A stretch of DNA of 20,388 nt from an uncultured Actinomycetes bacterium (lineage in GTDB: Bacteria; Actinomycetota; Thermoleophilia; Solirubrobacterales; Solirubrobacteraceae), in NCBI GenBank assembly GCA_937888775.1, contig CALAQT010000466.1, forward strand, positions 1 through 20,388, given 5' to 3'. Of this stretch, positions 16,170-20,388 are shown one piece after another (the first letter of the stretch is position 1; each line of letters begins with the position of its first letter). The notes under the pieces were generated by a model. It did no database searches, was not told the origin of the DNA, and was given only the letters and a program-made list of their open reading frames with translations. A program made the translations under genes and the position numbers.

Positions 16170-17024
16170 TCAGGCAACCGGAAACGATCCCAGCACGCGC
16201 AACGCCTCCGTTTGCTCACCCAATCTCGCCAGGGCGTCCACCACATGCGGCTCGCTATCGCGGCCCTCCAGGTCGACGAAGAACATGTAGCGGCCCAGGC
16301 CCTGTTTGCGTGGGCGCGATTCGATCCGGGTCAGGTTGACACCGCGGTCGGCGAACTCCGACAGACAGGCCACGAGCCAGCCCGGGGACTCCGAGCCCGC
16401 GCCCCAGAAGACGATCGCGGTCTTCCACGGACCGAGCGGGACCGGCTGCTCACCGGGCATCCCGGGCGATGCGCCGACCGGTCCGAGCCAGGCGAACCGG
16501 GTCTCGTTGCCGGCGACATCCTCAACCCCGGCGCGCAGCACCTGGCATCGGTAGCGCAGCGCGGCGAGCCGGTTACCGAGCGCCGCCCACGGCTGGTCGC
16601 TGGCCGCCACCGTTCGCACCGCTTCTGCCGTCGAGCTACCGGCGAGCACCTGCGCACCGGGAAGGCGTGAGCGGATGAAGCGTGCGCACTGAGCACTGGC
16701 GTGGGGATGGGAGACTACGACCTCGATCTCCGAAAGCTGAAGCTCGGTCCGCGCGATCAAGCACTGGCGGATCGGGTGCACGACCTCTCCGACGATCGCC
16801 ACGTCCTCGGTCTCGATCGCCAAGGCGTCGAGCGTGGCGTTGACCGAGCCCTCCAGCGAATTCTCGATCGGGACCAGTGCTCGGTCCACTGTGCCGTCGT
16901 GGACGGCCATCACGGTGTCGTAGATTGTCGCCAGCGGGACGAGCTCCAAGTCGGCCTCGCCAACCGAGGCGATCAGCGCCTCCTGGGTGAACGTGCCCTC
17001 AGGCCCGAAATAACCGACCCGCAT
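16170..17024 (-). CDS. pheA: prephenate dehydratase
   Basis: PheA converts prephenate to phenylpyruvate with loss of water and carbon dioxide, the committed step to phenylalanine. The 284-residue product has the catalytic domain (about 1-180) with YFGPEGTFTQEA, VPIENSLEGSV, VSHPHASAQC and the NETRFAWLG motif that carries the catalytic Thr. A C-terminal ACT domain (about 195-280) contains the phenylalanine-binding ESRP motif in NLTRIESRPRKQGLGRY. No chorismate mutase domain is fused, as usual in Actinobacteria. Feedback inhibition by phenylalanine is expected from the ACT motif. It starts 12 bases after the stop of the DUF4446 gene with no clear Shine-Dalgarno sequence, so the two may be cotranscribed. 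Confidence 0.96.
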   Translation of the reverse strand: MRVGYFGPEGTFTQEALIASVGEADLELVPLATIYDTVMAVHDGTVDRALVPIENSLEGSVNATLDALAIETEDVAIVGEVVHPIRQCLIARTELQLSEIEVVVSHPHASAQCARFIRSRLPGAQVLAGSSTAEAVRTVAASDQPWAALGNRLAALRYRCQVLRAGVEDVAGNETRFAWLGPVGASPGMPGEQPVPLGPWKTAIVFWGAGSESPGWLVACLSEFADRGVNLTRIESRPRKQGLGRYMFFVDLEGRDSEPHVVDALARLGEQTEALRVLGSFPVA

Positions 17025-17036
17025 CGACGATGCCGG

Positions 17037-17555
17037 CTATCCCGGCTTCTGAGGGCTGCCGCCTTGCGCCAGCGCGATCTGGATCGCCTGATTCTCTTCG
17101 GGTGAGAGTTCCAGCTCCCCGCGCCCCTCGTGCACCTGCTTGGCGTACATCCGCGCTTGATCGCGATGCTGGATCGACGACAGTACGACGCCTGACCGGG
17201 AGGCGTCCAGCAGCGCGATCGAGGTCGACTGGCGCCCTGACATCTCGCCGTAGGCGTCATAGCGCACCAGGGACCGATAGGCGATCGCACCGTCGAGCCG
17301 ATGCTCGGCAGTCTGCATGCGGCCGTCGAGGTGGGCCGCCACGTCTTGGACGTACTGGTGCAAGGCCTCAAACTGTCCCTGCAGGTCGGCGGCGTGGGCG
17401 ACGAGATCCTGCTGGCGCCCGCCCAGCACGATGCGCTGGTCGGTGCGCACGCGGCGCAAGCGAATGGCCAGTCCGGCGCTCAGGCCGAGCGCGACTGCAG
17501 CGACCGCCCCGGCCGCGACCGCCACGATCCCCGTGGTGCTTGTGAGCTCGTGCAC
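17037..17555 (-). CDS. DUF4446 family membrane-anchored protein
   Basis: A 172-residue protein of unknown function. An N-terminal hydrophobic helix (TTGIVAVAAGAVAAVALGLSA, about residues 5-25) is followed by a basic stretch, a probable coiled coil (about 40-85) and the DUF4446 core LVRYDAYGEMSGRQSTSIALLD with SSIQHRDQARMYAKQV. The GTG at 17553-17555 fits because the minus strand has TATCCT seven bases upstream and no Shine-Dalgarno sequence, the pattern of a leaderless message; the longer frame upstream (to 17675) is Arg/Pro-rich and runs into an inverted repeat. It lies directly upstream of pheA, but no functional link to aromatic synthesis is known. Confidence 0.88.
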   Translation of the reverse strand: MHELTSTTGIVAVAAGAVAAVALGLSAGLAIRLRRVRTDQRIVLGGRQQDLVAHAADLQGQFEALHQYVQDVAAHLDGRMQTAEHRLDGAIAYRSLVRYDAYGEMSGRQSTSIALLDASRSGVVLSSIQHRDQARMYAKQVHEGRGELELSPEENQAIQIALAQGGSPQKPG

Positions 17556-17562
17556 CGAGGGA

Positions 17563-17568
17563 AGGATA
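17563..17568 (-). promoter_or_regulatory. candidate -10 for a leaderless DUF4446 message
   Basis: The minus strand reads TATCCT followed by seven bases and then the GTG start codon. This spacing puts the transcription start at the codon itself. No -35 hexamer is apparent at 17-19 bases. Confidence 0.4.
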
Positions 17569-17649
17569 GGCGGATCGCCGGAGCACCTCGGCCTTGAGGG
17601 CCCGTCAGGGCGTCTGCCGCCCGTGCGGCCAGGCCGGGATGGTAGGTGC

Positions 17650-17710
17650 CGTGATTCGAAATCTCGCGCCGGCAACTTGCGAGATCTGCCCCCGACAATC
17701 TCGAATCACG
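17650..17710 (-). terminator. nested inverted repeat after the CARDB-like gene
   Basis: CGTGATTCGA (17650-17659) is perfectly complementary to TCGAATCACG (17701-17710). Nested inside, ATCTCGC (17661-17667) pairs with GCGAGAT (17679-17685). The structure starts three bases after the stop of the minus-strand CARDB-like gene, so a terminator role is likely. A further ATCTCG at 17698-17703 competes for the inner pairing, giving two alternative folds. It could also be a small palindromic repeat of the REP kind. Confidence 0.5.
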
Positions 17711-17712
17711 AC

Positions 17713-18831
17713 TTAGGAGAAGGTCACCGGGAACGACAGCGAGTTGTTCGAGAGGTTCTTCTCTCCGGGCACGGGTTCGATCGTGGCCTGAACGGTGTAC
17801 GTGCCGCGCGGTGGCACCTTGGAGAGCGTCACCTGACAGGTGGTTGACTGGCCCGCGATGGTCTGGGGGACGGTGGTCTGACCGCTCACCCCCGTGCCGC
17901 TGACCGTCACCTTGCAGACGACGTTGGTCTCGTTGTTGGTGCCACCGTTGGTGAAGCTGAGCGTGAACGCCGGCGCCGGACTGGCCGTGATCGAATTGGT
18001 CGACCCGGTCTGGAGCGTGGTCCCGGCGACGCTGACGGAATTGAGCGCATGCCCGTGCAGGCCGGGCGCGATCTTGCCGGTGCGGGTGGCCGGGAGCGAG
18101 ACGTGCAGCTGGCCGGCGATGAAGCTGGGGGTCAGCCATTCGATGTTGGGCAGGAACTGGCGCCCCACGATTGTCTGCCCGTTGGTGCCGCCGATGCCAA
18201 TGCCGGCACCATGCAGCGCACTCACCAACTGGGGCACGGCATAGTCCTTGTAGAGCACGTCGGAGGAATAGAAGCGGGCCATCTCGGCCGCGATCGCGTT
18301 GATCGCGTCCTTGCTGGCTGACGTGCCCAACGCCGGTTGGATCTGCGTCGCGATGTTGGTGATCCCGTCGAGGCGCATCCGCAACGCCAGCAGCAGTTGC
18401 TGCTGGGCGGTCTTGACCGCGTCGGGCACGCCGATGCTCTGGGCGCGGTTGAGCTCGTTGGTGGCGTTGACGCGCGTCTGGTTGATCTGGGTCTGGAGGT
18501 TGGTGGCGTTGCTGGAACCGCCGCCGCTGGCCAGGATCGTGAAGAACTGCGAGCCCGTCTGGTCTGACTGCTCGATCAGGGAGGAGACGTTGTTGGAGTA
18601 GTCCTTGAGCGCGCTGTTGGCTGCGCTGACCTGGCAGCTGTGCACGCCGACGGCGATCAGGACGATGATGATGATCAGCGCGACAGCCGCCACCGCTTGG
18701 CGCGCCCTGACCGCCTGACGGTCGGTGGGCGGTCGGCGACCGGTCCCCGACGGTCGGCGCCTACGCGCGGCTGGGCGAGGCGTTGTACGAGGCGCTGTCT
18801 GAGGCTCGTCTGCCTCGTCGAAGAACGACAA
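17713..18831 (-). CDS. membrane-anchored protein with C-terminal CARDB-like domain
   Basis: A 372-residue protein of unknown function. The first ~45 residues are cytoplasmic-type, rich in Arg, Pro and Thr. One membrane helix follows (VAAVALIIIIVLIAVGVHSC, about 47-66), then an extracytoplasmic Asn/Ser/Gln-rich helical region (about 70-200). The last ~100 residues look like an Ig-like CARDB domain: FTLSFTNGGTNNETNVVCKV, then STTCQVTLSKVPPRGTYTVQA and a closing NLSNNSLSFPV. The two cysteines of the CARDB part may form a disulfide. TTG at 18829-18831 is the only sensible start, with AAGGAG ten bases upstream. It is divergent from the kinase gene, so a surface-sensing pair is conceivable, but that is inference. 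Confidence 0.82.
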   Translation of the reverse strand: MSFFDEADEPQTAPRTTPRPAARRRRPSGTGRRPPTDRQAVRARQAVAAVALIIIIVLIAVGVHSCQVSAANSALKDYSNNVSSLIEQSDQTGSQFFTILASGGGSSNATNLQTQINQTRVNATNELNRAQSIGVPDAVKTAQQQLLLALRMRLDGITNIATQIQPALGTSASKDAINAIAAEMARFYSSDVLYKDYAVPQLVSALHGAGIGIGGTNGQTIVGRQFLPNIEWLTPSFIAGQLHVSLPATRTGKIAPGLHGHALNSVSVAGTTLQTGSTNSITASPAPAFTLSFTNGGTNNETNVVCKVTVSGTGVSGQTTVPQTIAGQSTTCQVTLSKVPPRGTYTVQATIEPVPGEKNLSNNSLSFPVTFS

Positions 18832-18857
18832 AGCTCGATCGCTCCTTGCCGGTACCG

Positions 18858-18990
18858 GGAAAAGCCCAGTATGACCGCCGCCCCGGCCGGATTCGCAACT
18901 CGCAAGCGGTCGTGCACACGCCCGGCTGCCCTTGCCGCGCGGCGCGCCTCCGCAGGGACGCGGGCCCGCGTGTGGAAAAGCCCACTGTGA
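18858..18990 (+). repeat. 17-bp direct repeat flanking 99 bp upstream of the kinase
   Basis: GGAAAAGCCCAGTATGA (18858-18874) and GGAAAAGCCCACTGTGA (18974-18990) match at 15 of 17 positions, 116 bp apart. Each ends in a start codon (ATG 18871, GTG 18987) with GGAAAAG where a ribosome-binding site would be. The first copy opens a 39-codon Arg/Ala-rich frame whose TGA overlaps the kinase GTG. The repeat lies between two divergent genes, so it could equally be an operator. Confidence 0.6.
18971..18979 (-). promoter_or_regulatory. sequence matching the DnaA-box consensus
   Basis: The minus strand reads TTTTCCACA, which fits the general DnaA-box consensus TTWTNCACA without mismatch. It is the only exact match I noticed in the window and it lies between the CARDB-like and kinase genes, about 12 kb from dnaA. 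A single box may regulate transcription or be chance. Confidence 0.3.
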
Positions 18991-20388
18991 GCGCGAGCCA
19001 GCAGCCCACCGCGCGTCAAGCTGCCCGGACCGCCGGCGCTGGCGCAGCGGCGCGTCCGGCGCCGCTGGTGCTCGATCGCTATCGACTGCATCGGCGTCTG
19101 GGGGCCGGCGGATTCGGGACCGTGTGGCTGGCGCGCGATGAGCGCTTGGATCGCGAGGTGGCGGTCAAGATCGTGCCGCGTGCCCGGGTGATCGAGGGCC
19201 GGCTCGAGCGCGAGGCTCGGGCCACCGCGAGGCTCGCGCACCCCGGGATCGTGACTCTGTACGAGGCTGCGGTGGATGACGAAGGGGCATATCTTGTCTC
19301 AGAGTTGGTCCGAGGGTTCACGCTCGACGCGCTGCTGGCCGACGGGCGATTGTCAGATCGCGACATCGTCGTGATCGCGATCGCGCTCTGCGACGCGCTG
19401 ACCCACGCCCACGCCCAGGGCGTCGTGCACCGGGACGTCAAGCCTTCCAACGTGCTGGTGCCTGACGTCCCGGCCAGCCCGGCCCAGGTGGCCAAGCTGA
19501 CCGACTTTGGGGTCGCGCGCGTGATCGGGGGCGATTCCCTGACCATGACCGGCGACGTGATCGGCACGCTGGCGTACATGTCTCCCGAGCAAGCCGAGGG
19601 CCGAGAGGCGGGTCCCCCTGCCGATCTCTACTCGCTGGCGCTCGTGATCTACGAGGCGCTGACCGGGACCAACCCCGTCAGGGTCGCCTCGGCGGCTCAG
19701 CGCGCTCGCCGGTTGGGGGCGTATCTGCCGCCGCTGCGCCGCCAGCGCCGTGATCTGCCTCGCGAGCTGGGTCGGGCGGTCGACCTTGCGCTGCGCCCGC
19801 GCCCGCGTGAGCGGGGAACGATCGGCGAATTGCGCAGCGCGCTGGTGATCGCACGCGACCAGGTGCAGGACCAGCCCGGCGTTGTAAGCGGTCGGTGGCG
19901 CCGAGGGGACGAAGCAGTGAGTTCTGAGTCCGGGCTCGGCGAGGCGTCGGGCGGATGGCCGCCGGGCGCGACGCCGCGCGGCCAAGAATCCCCTGGCGTG
20001 CAGCCGCCGGCCGATCAACTGCCGTCCGGCCAGGACCACGCTGCCGATGCGGAGCCTCGGATCGCCGGCCGCGACGTCTGGGTCGGCCGTGCGCTTGGCG
20101 TCCTGGCGGCGGCGGTGCTCACCGGTTGGCTGTGCTCACGGATCTTGCATCCGTCGCCGCTGGCCCCGGCCGCCGCCGGCCTTGTCGCCGGTGGGCTCAC
20201 GCTGCTGCTGCCGCGGTTTGGGTTTATGGCGCTGACCGCGAGCGTTTGCCTCGTCGCGCTGTTCCAGGAGCAGCCCGGCGCCGCGCTGGTGGTCCTGGCC
20301 GGGGCCCTCGTGCCCGTGATCGTGCTCGCTCGCCGGCCGCAAGCCTGGCCGCTGGCCGTCGCGGCGCCGGCGCTGGGGCTGATCGGCC
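18987..20388 (+). CDS. PknB-type serine/threonine protein kinase, 3' end cut by window
   Basis: An open frame of 467 codons runs off the window. After a short Ala-rich N-terminus the kinase domain (about 28-290) has the glycine loop LGAGGFGTV (38-46), the VAVK lysine (Lys61), the catalytic loop HRDVKPSN (148-155), DFG (173-175), a Thr/Ser-bearing activation loop and SPE (199-201), so it should be active. A Gly/Pro/Ser-rich linker (about 295-360) leads to at least four hydrophobic segments from residue 367 on. This differs from PASTA-type PknB, which has one membrane helix and an extracellular sensor. I chose GTG 18987, with GGAAAAG about seven bases upstream; GTG 18972 is possible. It is divergent from the CARDB-like gene. 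Confidence 0.93.
   Translation, partial: MSASQQPTARQAARTAGAGAAARPAPLVLDRYRLHRRLGAGGFGTVWLARDERLDREVAVKIVPRARVIEGRLEREARATARLAHPGIVTLYEAAVDDEGAYLVSELVRGFTLDALLADGRLSDRDIVVIAIALCDALTHAHAQGVVHRDVKPSNVLVPDVPASPAQVAKLTDFGVARVIGGDSLTMTGDVIGTLAYMSPEQAEGREAGPPADLYSLALVIYEALTGTNPVRVASAAQRARRLGAYLPPLRRQRRDLPRELGRAVDLALRPRPRERGTIGELRSALVIARDQVQDQPGVVSGRWRRGDEAVSSESGLGEASGGWPPGATPRGQESPGVQPPADQLPSGQDHAADAEPRIAGRDVWVGRALGVLAAAVLTGWLCSRILHPSPLAPAAAGLVAGGLTLLLPRFGFMALTASVCLVALFQEQPGAALVVLAGALVPVIVLARRPQAWPLAVAAPALGLIG

Noticed and set aside
15696..16670. Long plus-strand open frame opposite the HNH and pheA genes (324 codons)
   Set aside because: It spans two well-recognised minus-strand genes and their terminator, and its product is low-complexity Arg/Pro/Gly-rich, as expected for the antisense of GC-rich coding DNA.
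18623..18640. Possible lipobox (VHSC) in the CARDB-like protein
   Set aside because: The cysteine follows a 45-residue basic N-terminal tail, unlike a lipoprotein signal peptide, and His at the -2 position is unusual; a plain membrane anchor fits better.

Overview
The window is a high-GC chromosomal segment with the replication-origin neighbourhood typical of Gram-positive bacteria. It most resembles a deep-branching actinobacterium, possibly class Thermoleophilia (Solirubrobacterales-like). That placement is inferred from protein flavour, the gene set (DUF2277, DUF4446, PknB-type kinase, DciA-type DUF721), weak or absent Shine-Dalgarno sequences at several genes, and GC-rich terminators without T-runs. 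No 16S sequence is present to confirm it.

Left arm (minus strand, read from about 5.3 kb down to 0.16 kb): rpmH, rnpA, yidD, yidC, jag/khpB, a small LAGLIDADG-like gene, rsmG, parA and parB, ending in a hairpin, with a tRNA-Ile(GAT) beyond it. Most of these genes overlap or are separated by a few bases, so they look like one long translationally coupled operon covering ribosomal protein L34, RNase P protein, membrane insertion, 16S methylation and chromosome partition. Right arm (plus strand, 5.6 to 14.8 kb): dnaA, dnaN, recF, DUF721/dciA, gyrB, gyrA. The two arms diverge at the rpmH/dnaA junction, as expected if replication starts close by, but no cluster of canonical DnaA boxes and no perfect parS site was seen.

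After gyrA there is a 440-bp stretch with no conventional gene. It holds a compact, apparently independent transcription unit: a promoter-like sequence, a 16-nt match to the anti-Shine-Dalgarno tail of 16S rRNA, a 14-codon ORF, a structured segment and a 13-bp hairpin terminator (14.87 to 15.12 kb). This is the most interesting part of the window.

The remaining region (15.2 to 20.4 kb) is an accessory/core mix: a DUF2277 gene with a leaderless-type promoter, a convergent HNH endonuclease gene, pheA (prephenate dehydratase), a DUF4446 membrane protein gene, a membrane-anchored CARDB-like protein gene, and, divergent from it, a PknB-type Ser/Thr kinase followed by several membrane segments and cut off by the window edge. 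Several strong inverted repeats separate these units.
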